Source of the DNA: Trissonchulus latispiculum
Taxonomy: Eukaryota > Nematoda > Enoplea > Enoplida > Ironidae
Direction: 5' to 3'
Assembly: GCA_030248195.1 (NCBI GenBank)
Contig: JASAND010028112.1
Coordinates: forward strand, 62,001-126,000
Length of the DNA: 64,000 nt
The notes beneath the pieces were generated by a model. The model saw nothing but the letters and a program-made list of their open reading frames with translations. It made no database searches and was not told the DNA's origin. Within the stretch, counting starts at the first letter, position 1, and every line of letters starts with the position of its first letter. A program made the translations under genes and the position numbers. Positions 20,092-31,000 of this stretch are shown here, piece after piece.

Positions 20092-21555
20092 CAGGGGTTT
20101 TTTTGGTTTTGGGATTTGCGTCAACCTTGCGTCCCGCTAAGTTTAAGTTGCGTCCGGCTAAGAAATTTTGCGTCCAAGTAGAATTTTTCTTTTATCGTGC
20201 TTTCTGTGCAAAAAATTGATTTATTTATAAAAATTTTGATAATTTCTTTAGTGTAACACTATTTAGACTATTTAGAAAGTTGATGCTGCTTAACATTAAA
20301 GCAGGAATACAAAGGTACCTACAGAACAGCGATGAGGGTAATGTACACTGCGGGGGGTCTGGGGGGCAGAGCCCCCCAGAAGTTGGAGAATTTTTTGCAA
20401 TTCCAGAATAATCCGCAATGGAAATGTTTAAAAAGGTTTTATTTAGCACCTAATGCATCTAACGCAATACCTTGAGTAATTTTCAATATTATTGACACAC
20501 ATTATTCCGATATTTCAATGTCATACATAGTTAAGCTAACTAAAGTATTAAAAATTAATGAAATATTTAGGAATAGCATTGAGAAAAGGTAGTAAATATC
20601 AAACATACATTCAGTTTCAAAAACTCTGAGAACTACTGATCCCTGAAAACAGTATGGAAAGCAAGTACTGGGGGGTCTGGGGGGGGAGCCCCCCAGAAGT
20701 TGGAGATTTTTTGGCAATTACGGATTGAATCCGTAATGGAAATGTTTAAAAAGATTAATTTAGCGTCTGTAGCATTAAACGCATTTTGTGCGTAATCTTC
20801 GTTTGTATTGACACACATTATTCTGATGTTTCAATGTTATAGATAAACTAATTACGGTATTAAAAATTAATGAAATAGTTATTAAATTAATATCACTAAG
20901 AAGAAAGGTAGTAAATTTGAAAACACAAAGTCCATTTTCAAAACTCTGAGAATTACTGATTCCTCGAAAGGTCAGTGTAAAAGATCAGCGGGGGGTCTGG
21001 GGGGTGGAGCCCCCCAGAAGTTGGAGATTTTTTTGCAATTAGGAATAAATCCGTAATAAAAATGTTGAAAAGAATTAATTTGGTATCTGTTACATCTAAC
21101 TAAAGCATCAAATGCTATTTCGTTCTTTGCGTAAATTGCAGCGTGTATGCGTGGTGTAGTATTATTCTTCAAAAATGTGTTAAAAACTCAAATGTTCCCG
21201 GTTACGCACATTGTAATGTTTTTTACTTATTGATGTGAAATTTGCGAGTTCAAAAAGATCTATGGATACAGGTGGACAACGACTTAACAAATAACATTGA
21301 GACATGATCCTCCACCTTGGCATTCCACGACAAAGTGGCAAACACCAGGGGTCTGGGGGCGGAGCCCCCAAAACTCGAAGAAATTTTTGGAAAAAACGGA
21401 AAAAATGGTACTGGAAACATTTAAAGTTTTTACTCTTACAAAACTGAATTTTCTCCCGAAATAATGTTGCGTCTAGCTTGCGTCCCGTTAAAATTTCGTT
21501 GCGTCCAGATAAGAAACTTTGCGTCCAGACGCACATCTGGACGCAAAAAACCCTG
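20092..21555 (+). mobile_element. Hairpin-bearing repeat element, copy B
   Basis: This is a direct repeat of copy A, one base away from it, with the same CAGGGG...CCCTG ends. It holds four hairpin motifs at about 20359-20379, 20677-20695, 20997-21016 and 21353-21370. The first three sit in tandem units of about 310 bp that share flanking sequence (CTCTGAGAA...TTGGAGA...ATCCGTAAT). Short frames here are translations of the hairpin and are not genes. Confidence 0.6.
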
Positions 21556-21842
21556 GTTTCAACTATCACACACAAGACTAGTGTTGGGCGTTGGCCGGAT
21601 TTTTCGTCGGCCAAGCCAATTGACTTGGCCGGACTTGGCCAACGGCCAATGCCCGGCCAACAGCCAACGGCCAACTGGCGTCCAACGTGCAGTTTTCAAG
21701 CCCAGATAGGAATTTTTCCTGCAAACCCAGAAACATTGCTAAAATTTTGCTGTTTTTCTTTATTTTAAATAGATAGAGTTGTAGACAATTGTCCGGCAGA
21801 TTTTCGGATGACGGCCGACGTCCAATGCATTGCTCGAGTGTT

Positions 21843-23899
21843 GGCCGGTGTCGCATGCAGAAATTTCCCCCATGCTAAGTTTTGCCCAGGCGGAATCGTA
21901 GCATGCCAAAATTTCCCCTCTAATGTTATGTTAAATTTCCCACTTTAGTTATGTCATTTTTATTAAACAAACCAAAAATGAGCAAGTGTTAAGTTTACTG
22001 AACTTTCTTAATCGAATCGTAGGCCTAGGTTTAATGGAAAGACGGAATTCGGACTCTATGTACCGCTAGTTTTTAAAAATGGACAAAACCATTGGGTCTA
22101 CTTTTATAGCCCCTTACAATATAAAAGGTTTAAATTTGTTCGAATCCACCTTTGACTTGAATTTATGTTAGGGTAGTTTTACTGTGGTATAAACAATATT
22201 ACGAGAACAGCTGTGTCTGTGAACAGAAATAAATTCGAGGAAATTCTGCTGAATTTCTGCAACTCAGTACAGCCAATTGTATTACTAAGGGCCTTTTCAA
22301 GAAAAGGTAGGGTAGAGTAGAGCAGAGTGGAGTAGAGTAGAGTTAAAATTAACTCTTTTTATGAAAGCACAGATTTAATTTTAACTCTGCGTGTTTGAAC
22401 TCTCTTTAAGGGTCTCTCTTTACTCTCTCTTGCAGGGTTAAAAGCAGTAGAGTTAAAAAGAGTTAAAAATGACAGTTAAAATTAACCTCATGGTTTCATG
22501 AATAGAGTTAATTTTAACTCTGCTTAACCTGTGTGTTTTGCCTGGAGTTAAATTTCAATAGAAAATGCTCAGAAAGAGTTAACCAGAGTTAGATTTAACC
22601 CTTTCGTGAAAAGGGTAGAGTTAAATTAAACTCCACAGCTTTTTAACTCTGCACGCGATTCTTGAAAAGGGCAGAGTTAAAGCGAGTTAATTTTAACTCT
22701 CTTCACGAATCCATGCGGAGTTGAAATTTAAACTCTATCTAACTTAACTTAAATTATTAACTCAGTATTATTGGGTTAAAATTAACTCATTTAACTCTTT
22801 CTTGAAAAGAACCGAGTTAATTTTAACTCTACTCTACCCTTTCTTGAAAAGGCCCTTAGATATACATTTTTCGACAGCGCAATTGAAAATTACACAATTT
22901 GGTTCCGTTTGCTGCATTTGGAGTATTCAATAGTGGAATTCTGTGTGTCTGGGGTGCCTTTTCTTTCACTTTCATTCAGGTTGAGGTTTACCAACCGAAC
23001 GGCAGCGGCAGCATACTACCTCAAATTAACATTGTTTTAGGCGTTGGTTTCCCTCCCTTCCAGTATTTTTATCCTTTAATACTCATCAAATCTTATGGCA
23101 TTGATTGAAATTTTCAAAACTTGTTGATTGAATTGTTTTGCACTGAATTGATTGAAAGTTAGTTAGTCCGCGCAAAAACGTTCCATTTTGGCATCTAATG
23201 TACGAATATTGAAATTTCTGCTTTTGATTATCACGAAGACGTACTGTGTAGTTAACGTTCCTGTCAATTGTCACTTGAAACAAAAGGTGCAAATTTCAGA
23301 AAAGATTCGATAGTGGTTGAAAATCTTTTGTAAAGATCAAGCAATTTACAAAACTAAAATTAGACAAAAAGGTGATAAAGCAAATTAAAAACCCGAAACT
23401 AGAGTAAGGACTGACAGTCCTGTCCAACCACCAAAAACTCTCTACTAAAATAACAAAATAAACAACAAATGTGAAGTTGATAAAATAAAAAAGAAATTGA
23501 AAAAATGGGAAATTTTTACTACAAATTGGCCTAAATTATTACGATTTGATAGAAATTTGCGGTCATTGCTGTCATGAAAATTTGACCACGACCGCGAGCG
23601 CGTCCAACTCTGTGACAGTTGTGCTTTGTAGTTTGTATATGTTTCACATCCTTTTTGAAATCTTTAAAAGCGCAGAAGCAAATTGGAAAACTACATTGAA
23701 ATATAATCCACTCAAAACTGTTAAAAACATTGTGCGAATCTTAAATGGATGAGGGGGGGGGGAAAGATTATATACCTGCTGACGTCATCATGCTAAAGTT
23801 TCTCTCTTAATGTTAAAATTAAATTTTAATACATATGCGTATTTATTTGCATTTAGGGGGGAAATCTAGCATGGGGGAAAGTAGCATACGACACCGGCC
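21843..23899. mobile_element. Nested TIR element
   Basis: Its ends are inverted copies: GGCCGGTGTCGCATGC on the left and GCATACGACACCGGCC on the right, followed inward by AAATTTCCCCCATGCTA-type sequence on each side. It lies inside the 21579-25173 element. It holds another MITE and no coding sequence. The exact termini are uncertain by a few bases because GGCC also belongs to the host element. Confidence 0.6.
22285..22859. mobile_element. MITE built of AGAGTTAA repeats
   Basis: It has terminal inverted repeats CTAAGGGCCTTTTCAAGAAA, with an interior of AGAGTTAAAATTAACTC-type words on both strands. It is the innermost of three nested insertions. The ends are palindromic in TAA/TTA, so the target duplication cannot be separated from the terminus by eye. 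Confidence 0.75.
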
Positions 23900-24182
23900 G
23901 TTGGTTGATCCAGCAAACACCCAGTTGTGATAATTTTCCGACATGCAATGGCATTAATATTTAGTTTATTTTCAATATCAGTCTAAATATGCTATATTGG
24001 ATTTTCTAAAAAGTTCTGCGCTTCCGCTTATATATATAGTTAAGCTTGAAACCTTTCATTCTTTGTGTGTACATATATTATGGAATAATAATATTCGTTG
24101 ATACATTATGCTAAACGTGAGGGCACAACAATTAGCCTGAAGCTTTCAACACGTTTGTCCGTGTTATGGAATAATAATATTC

Positions 24183-24788
24183 GGGTCTTTTCCAGATTAC
24201 CCCCCCACCACTCAAAGTTCTTAAAACTCGACCAAATGATCTGAAATTTGGTATGGGTATGTTTTCGACCACGCTGAGTTCAAATATCGCAAAATTTTTC
24301 GATTTCGCGAAATTCGATTTTTTTCGATTTCTAAGGGGTGACCAAGGGAAACCGAAAAATTTCTTGTCGCCGATTTTGCTGAAAAGCTGTATATAGGGGT
24401 TTTCTGGGTCGCTGATCACGAATCTGAAGTCCGTTTTTCGATTCAGCTTTTCGTTAGCTTGATATAAGCTAAAGTTGTAAGCTTAAGTTGTAAGCTTATG
24501 CTGAGCTAACGAAAACCGGTATCGAAAAACGGTCTTCAGATTCGTGTTCTGCGGCCCAGAAAACCCCTATGTACAACTTTTCAGCAAAATCGGCGACAAA
24601 AAATTTTTCGGTTTCCCTTGGTCCCCCCTTAGAAATCGAGAAAAAATCGAATTTCGCGAAATCGAAAATTTTTGCGATATTTTAACTCAGCGTGGTCGAA
24701 AACATACCCATACCAAATTTCAGCTCATTTGGTGGAGTTTTAAGAAAACTTTGAGTGGTGGGGGGGGGGGGTAATCTGGAAAAGACCC
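24183..24788. mobile_element. Foldback element with 8-bp target duplication
   Basis: Two arms of about 270-290 bp are inverted copies (GGGTCTTTTCCAGATTACCC at the left, its complement at the right), with AAGCTT-rich loop DNA around 24465-24500. It is flanked by a perfect direct repeat, TAATATTC, at 24175-24182 and 24789-24796. No protein is encoded. Confidence 0.85.
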
Positions 24789-25173
24789 TAATATTCATCG
24801 CTGCACGTATGCTGACGTGAGAATTATATTGGAGTGATAATGTAAAGAAATGGGTCAAGTCGCCCTTCGAAATCTTCTTACTTTGCGACTATGCCGTTTA
24901 CCCTTTACCATTTTATTTTTTACATGCAAACTCTTAACATAACATAAACTGTAGAAAGGCCGCACAGGACCAGTTCTCTGCAAGTGTAGATGTAAAATCA
25001 ATACGTCTAAGCTAGGCCAACGACGGGCCAGACGGCCAACGGACAACAAATAGCCAATGGCCAATTGGCCGGCCAACGGCCAACGGCCGGCCAAGCCAAT
25101 TGGCCCAGAAATTCTCGGACAACGGCCAATGGCTTGGTCGGCCATTGGCCGCACCGGCCAACGCCCAACACTA

Positions 25174-28015
25174 CACAGGACGTAACATCCAAAAGATCTT
25201 TTTGTGATTCGTCGTTGCTATATTTCTGGAAAAGATAAAGGTTTGCCGCTTGAATAGTGGGCTTGATGAAGCTGAAAAATAGAATTTGCTTAACGCTAGA
25301 AGTAGATAACGGTATATTTTTAATTCTACAGATCACTGTTTATGAAAGTCGGCAAAATTCCGGTTTGCATTATGAAAATATCATTTCCACCACTGTCACG
25401 CTGAATCGCACAGTATAAATTTAAAAAGCATCCATTATTTTGAATCAAATTTATCAAGAGAATAATTCTAAATGTTTGTTCTTCCCTGTAGACACCAGAT
25501 GAAAGAGCCTATATTATTTCTTCTCTTGCTTCTTATTATCGTTTGGTTTATGTTTTATCAAGTTTTGTGGAAACTAATTTACTCGTTGAAATATGTCTTA
25601 TCTTTGAAGCCTTCCGTTTTCCTGTGGGTAGTTCTTCCAATAGTGGTAGTTCCATGTTTGAAATTTGAATGCTTTGACTTATCATTTGGAGCTTTAGAAT
25701 CTTGGAAGATAAATTCCTGTTACAAACCTCTTTTCACTTTCTGTGTTCCTTCTCTCGGGTTCGGGTTAGTCCAGTCCAGTCTCCAGTTTAGAAGCGCATA
25801 AGTAGGTTTGGAAGTTGAAACTTTTCCAGTTGTTTCTATTTTCTAGCACAGTGAGTGAGGTTTATCTAAAACTTGAGGGACTTGTATGAACTGGAAAGAT
25901 TGTTTCAGAGGTATTTTTTACGGGAAGGATCCACCAGAAAACTTGTAAGAATTTGCAATTCAATTAAACTCAGAAGGTTATAGCATCAAAGTCTGGGTAT
26001 CCAATGATTTAGCTAGTCAGTTAGCTGAGACACATTGCCCTTTACCCCTTAACAGGACGAGTGTTGAGTGTAAGATAAGGCAGAAAGTTGGGTGGTTCGA
26101 TCGATCCCGCCCTGGACACATTATTCAAGTTACCTTCCCCATGTGGCGAGACGACTTCCCTATGTGAAATAAGTATTTTAAAAGAATTAACAAAAGATAA
26201 ATCCAAAATTTCAAATTAACTTTCACAGTCAAATTTCAAAATTATATATACCTATACCATAGGCTGAGCTCAAATAAATCAATAATTTTTGAGTAAAAGA
26301 TAAGAATTTTTAAACCTTCAACTTCAAGAATCCTGGAAACCTAACAAAGACAAAGAGTACCAGAATAAATGACATCTAGGTATACGAGTATATTTTATCT
26401 AATTTTTATCCTCTCATTACCAAACTCAATATGAGTGCTTGCTGTGAAAGCTCTCCTCTTTGCTCGTGAATTCTTGATCTGCTCAGGTTTTTGTGTAGCC
26501 CAAGCTTTTGCGTAGCTATCCGTGCGCTGTCTGCAGTGACTTTCACTCACATGTTTAGATATTGTAGCCGGCGTGGTGCTTGAGGTTAGTGTATAAGATT
26601 CAATGTGACTCAATGCTCTCAACCAATAGTGGGAACACAGGAAGGAATCCTTTGTCTACAGGGTTCTTGGATTTGAGGCGGTGCTTAAGAATTGTTGGAG
26701 ATTTGAGACCGACTTTTAGCTTTTGGAGGATAGTATACTAAGCAATGACAGCAGGACGCCATTATATCCTTGAGGAGACCAAATTTTTAGTTTTTCCCTG
26801 TACTGCCACCCCCCCCCTTGCTTTCGCGAGGAGGGGTAACGCCAAACCAAGTTTGCTTTGGGTACGCGATCTATACGCGTATGTACGCGAATAATTGCAT
26901 TAGCATTTACCCGAGGCGAAGGCAAGGCTACTGCCGGGGCAGAAATGATCACGATGCTTTGGCCGCAACATGACCACTCGTCAGCTAGCTCCTAAGAGAA
27001 GCAAAGCTTGGCCTTAAGAATATAGAAATATAAAAATAATCCACACTAATCAATGAATGCGTACGTGCATAAAGTGTGACGTATCCCAACATTGTAGTAT
27101 AAACAATTAGCGATGTGCATACATATTCGTGCCTTGGTATCACAAGGGACATAAGGGAATAAATGCTCAAAGTCCCATGCGTCTTATTCCTCATCACCAT
27201 AACCCACCTGGTGCACCAGCCATGGGGCATTATGGTTGATATACCGATATCAAGTGTTAGTATTATCAAGAGTTTATAATACCAAGAGTAAGACACTCAG
27301 CTCTTCCTAATAGAATAAACTTGCAAGATGCTAGAAACATTAAGGCCGAAATCTCGGGGGGGGGGGGCTTCTCAGCATATAAACATACAACGCTGGCATT
27401 TTTTAGCAACGGGCGTTTTCGACAAATTAAATACTATAACTTGAGCTAGGAACATCGTACATAATTTTTTATATCATGTTGCGTAGAACGAGATATTTTT
27501 AACGATATAAAATTTATATATTTCCGTTTAGGTAATCTATTACAAAACCGGCAATAAAGCATCCTTGCAACGAAAATTCTGGGAATTTCATCTTTTCTTA
27601 GAAATGCCTTTCGTTGTTGCGTTGAGGACGTTGACAGAGGACTCAGAGGACAGAGGACTACCTAGTCGTTGTTTCGAAGTGTTTAAATTTATCAATAGCT
27701 AATTAGTTGTCAAAACTTTTGGTAAAATGAGTGCGTTTCAAAAGTCCCAAGTCCTCTTTTGATTAAGACTTGAGACCAGCCCTGTTCTAGTCAGGCAATT
27801 GATTTTTATCACTGGCTAATTGGTCACCAGTGTTTTGCATGTCCAATTCAAACGTTGCCTGAATCTTGCTAAAATCATTGTTCTCGTAATATCTAACGGA
27901 ATTGTGATGTAGAGAGCCTTTTATTTACATAATTAAATGTTATTTCTTTAAGCAAAGGCTGCTGGTTGACTCCAGAGTTAGAAGCACTCTTGGCAATTTT
28001 ATTTAATCCCTGAAA
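25174..28015. other. Intergenic DNA upstream of the K2P gene
   Basis: No gene could be supported. A hydrophobic frame at 25472-25801 and a basic frame at 26395-26622 (minus strand) are unsupported. A structured dispersed repeat lies at 26791-26986, and a G run near 27357. The promoter of the gene at 28016 should be in the last few hundred bases, but no clear core element was found. Confidence 0.4.
26791..26986. repeat. Structured dispersed repeat, copy 1
   Basis: It shares long blocks with 37155-37339 (CCTGTACTGCCA, GCTTTCGCGAGGA, ACCCGAGGCGAAGGCAAGG, GACCACTCGTCAGCT). Near its end 26946-26976 forms a hairpin, TGATCACGATGC-(7)-GCAACATGACCA. The second copy keeps this fold with a changed loop, which suggests a SINE or structured RNA. 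Confidence 0.6.
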
Positions 28016-31000
28016 ATGGAAGCAACAACGGCGGACGGACCACAGTCACTGAAGCAATTTCTGGAGAAGGAAGGCTTACAGTATTTCGATGAAGATGAAG
28101 CTGAAACTGATAAACCAAAAACATTCTCGGGAAGAGTTATGAAGGTAGATTACGGTAATTGCTACATGTTTGCTGACAAACAGGTCAAGCTGGCAGTTAG
28201 GCAACAGCATATTCAGTTGTCCGAGATTTTCTTACAAAAGTTGTGAGACTGAAGTCCATTGAAGACTGGAATACCACAGTTTCTGCCAATTCTTTGTTAA
28301 AAACGTGGTGGTTTTGTTGTTTTTAGAAAGTAAAAGTGGCTTTGCCTCATGTAGCCTTGGTTAGCGGCTGTCTGCTGTATATTTTTATTGGCGCCTTGGT
28401 TTATCAAAGTTTGGAAAGCCATCAAGCTTTGGGGCCGGGTTGTAACGAATCCTATGACAGTTATTATAATAATTGGCGCAGAATTGAACCATCAATGCTT
28501 TTCTCGTTAACTGTTCTCACAGCCTGCGGTAAGACTGATTTGATGTGAAACAAGTAGGCCCCAAAAGGGACAGTATTCCTTTGTAGACTTGTGTTTATTC
28601 AGTTGTGAAATGTTTTAGTTGAATCTCTTAAGCGTTAGAAGCTCCAGATTTTGTTTATAATTTCACTTGAATTCGCTTTATCTTTCGATATCGAACAACT
28701 GTTTTACTTTGAAATATCTTACTAAATGTCTTTGCTTTCTTGCAAGACCAGACTTTCCTCAGAATACAAATTATTGCATACCACAATACCGTCAGTTAAC
28801 CCCATTGGGTTCATCAGTTCAGCTTACTTCGTTTCAAATAAAAAGGAAAAGGAAATATTTTTTCTGCGCTGAATTTCTATCACTTTTCATTCCCCTGGTC
28901 TTTGTTCCCAACTTTCTCTTACCTCCATGCTCATCAAAGAGAGCAAGGCCCTTGCTAGCGGCGCCATGATTGGGCCGAACTTGCGATGTTCAGTACAAGC
29001 TTTATCTACCTGATGCACTCATGTCAATGTGTAGCTCCCTAGCTACTCTGGTGCTCAAAAATCATAAACCGCTTGGATTGCTGACATCCGAACAGATTCC
29101 AACCACGCTGGATAATAATATGAAATTTTAATTCGGCTTCTGCAAATTTTGTGCTGCTTTATTACTATGTTGTGAGAGGAATTTTGGAACATCTTGCGAG
29201 TAACACCGTCGAGTTGGAATTTCCATTCTCTCTTGTACAATCTGCATGCACTTCACTCTCCTACGATACAACCAGTTTGTGAAATTTAACGAGATTGTTT
29301 GGTACAGGTTTTGCGGTGCACCTTCGAGTTAAAGCTAATTAAAAAATTGCAAAAAGTTTATTATCCTTACACATAAAATTTATGTATTAAGAAGTGGTCA
29401 GTTAGCATTATTAATTTTTCTTCATTAATTCTTAGTTATTTTTAGGTTACGAACCAATGATTCTAACCAATCCAGGAGCCAAAATATTTCATTTTTGTTA
29501 TGGAATGATAGGAATTCCATTGATGATATTCACTGGAGCTGACGTGGGAAAATTTCTATCGGATCGAGTTTCAGATCTCGACTATTCTTTCTTACCAAAA
29601 GTGAAACGAACTATATATCGCTTTTGTCGCTTGTTCAAGCGCAATCGACGGAACCGTGTTGTATTTGAGGTAGGACGTTTTGCTATTGCAATCAAACTTT
29701 GCGTACACAAGGCTACCTACCATATTTATTTTGAACTGATTTGCTCCAGTGAGGAATATATAACAGGAAGGTTTCAGATCAAGCAGTTAAATATAACACC
29801 TTTTGCTGTTTAATGTACCCATAGGTATACCTACTGTTGGCGTAGGCTTTAATCTTGCTCCCTAGTTCGGGTTGGCGGTTGGCGGCAGCTTACTATAGCA
29901 TTAGAAAAAGAGTAATTAAGCCAAGTGGCTTCGCTTTTCATTTCCATTGAATTGTGCTTGCTTCGACCAGAATATGTTCACCTGTGCGTTTGTGGGGGGC
30001 ATATGTGTATTTGGGGATGGGGCAGTGGCGCACATAGAAATGTTTTGCAGGGGGCGGCCTCAAAAAAATTAGAGGGGTCTGGGAGGTTCGTTAAAAAAAT
30101 GAAAAATAAGTTGAAAAATTTTTGAAAATAAGGTTGTAAACAAAAATAAGCATAAATTAAGCAAAAATTGAGTAAATTTTGCGCAGCAGGCGCGAAAATT
30201 TTAAAAATCTTCAAAAAAGCTGCTATTGAAAGTTTATGTAGAACGTTGAAATAAGGGTAAATTAAGGAATAATCAAGTCAATTTCGCACCGAAGGCGCGA
30301 AAATTTTTGAAATTTTATGTCCGCACTGCGTGTGGACAATAAAATATTTCCTTTACATCTGGTTTCGGGGGGCCGCCCCCTTCGGCTCCGCCCGCCCTAA
30401 GTGCGCCCCTGGGGGTGGGGGATGTTTACTCCTCTTCCCAGAATCCGTATTTTCCGGTTTTTTTGGGCTAAAAATTGACCGCCAGCTCATCCCCCTGATT
30501 AAAAATTCCCTCCCACACACGTCTGTTGGGGTGATGACGACAAAACGCCATAACGGTTTGTGTGCCATACCCTAGTCTGGTTTGGGGTAGCCGAAAGCCT
30601 ATATATTAGATTACAGAAACAACCTCCCTTCCCTATGTGGTGGAGGTCTATCAGCGGTTTCACAATATCTAATAAAAGGGCTATAACACTGCTTTGCTTC
30701 AAATTTAGCAAATGGTTAGCGGATTTACTGGTAACCACTTGGTTAATTAGAAGTTAACCACAAACTATTTTGCACCGAATGTGGTTAACCAAATGTTAAG
30801 CAAGTGGTTAACGTGTGGTTGGTTAACTCTGTTCTTGCGCAGTGTTAACCACGAACTTGCAGTGAATTTTCACGTTCTGGCAAGAAACTTACAAACCAAA
30901 CCGTCGAACTATGAAGGAATAAATGGAATGTATATTCATGGAGTATATATAACATGTTGAAGTGAGCCAATATTTTTGCGTGATTCATATGTAAGTTGGT

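Larger units (their letters stand above)
21579..25173. mobile_element. hAT-type non-autonomous element, 3.6 kb, with nested insertions
   Basis: Both ends carry the perfect 20-bp terminal inverted repeat TAGTGTTGGGCGTTGGCCGG, followed by degenerate TTGGCC repeats. The flanks CACAAGAC (21571-21578) and CACAGGAC (25174-25181) match at 7 of 8 positions, which fits an aged 8-bp hAT target duplication. No transposase is present. Other elements are nested inside (21843-23899, 22285-22859, 24183-24788), and these account for most of its length. Confidence 0.75.

Noticed and set aside
25472..25801. Hydrophobic 109-aa frame
   Set aside because: T-rich DNA gives hydrophobic translations easily; no splice sites or family resemblance.
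26395..26622. 75-aa basic minus-strand frame
   Set aside because: Reads somewhat like coding DNA but has no clear acceptor, start or similarity.
26946..26986. Hammerhead-like CTGACGAG next to a stem on the minus strand
   Set aside because: The stem is followed by TTTC, not the required GAAA, and copy 2 has CTGACGGG, so the catalytic core is absent.
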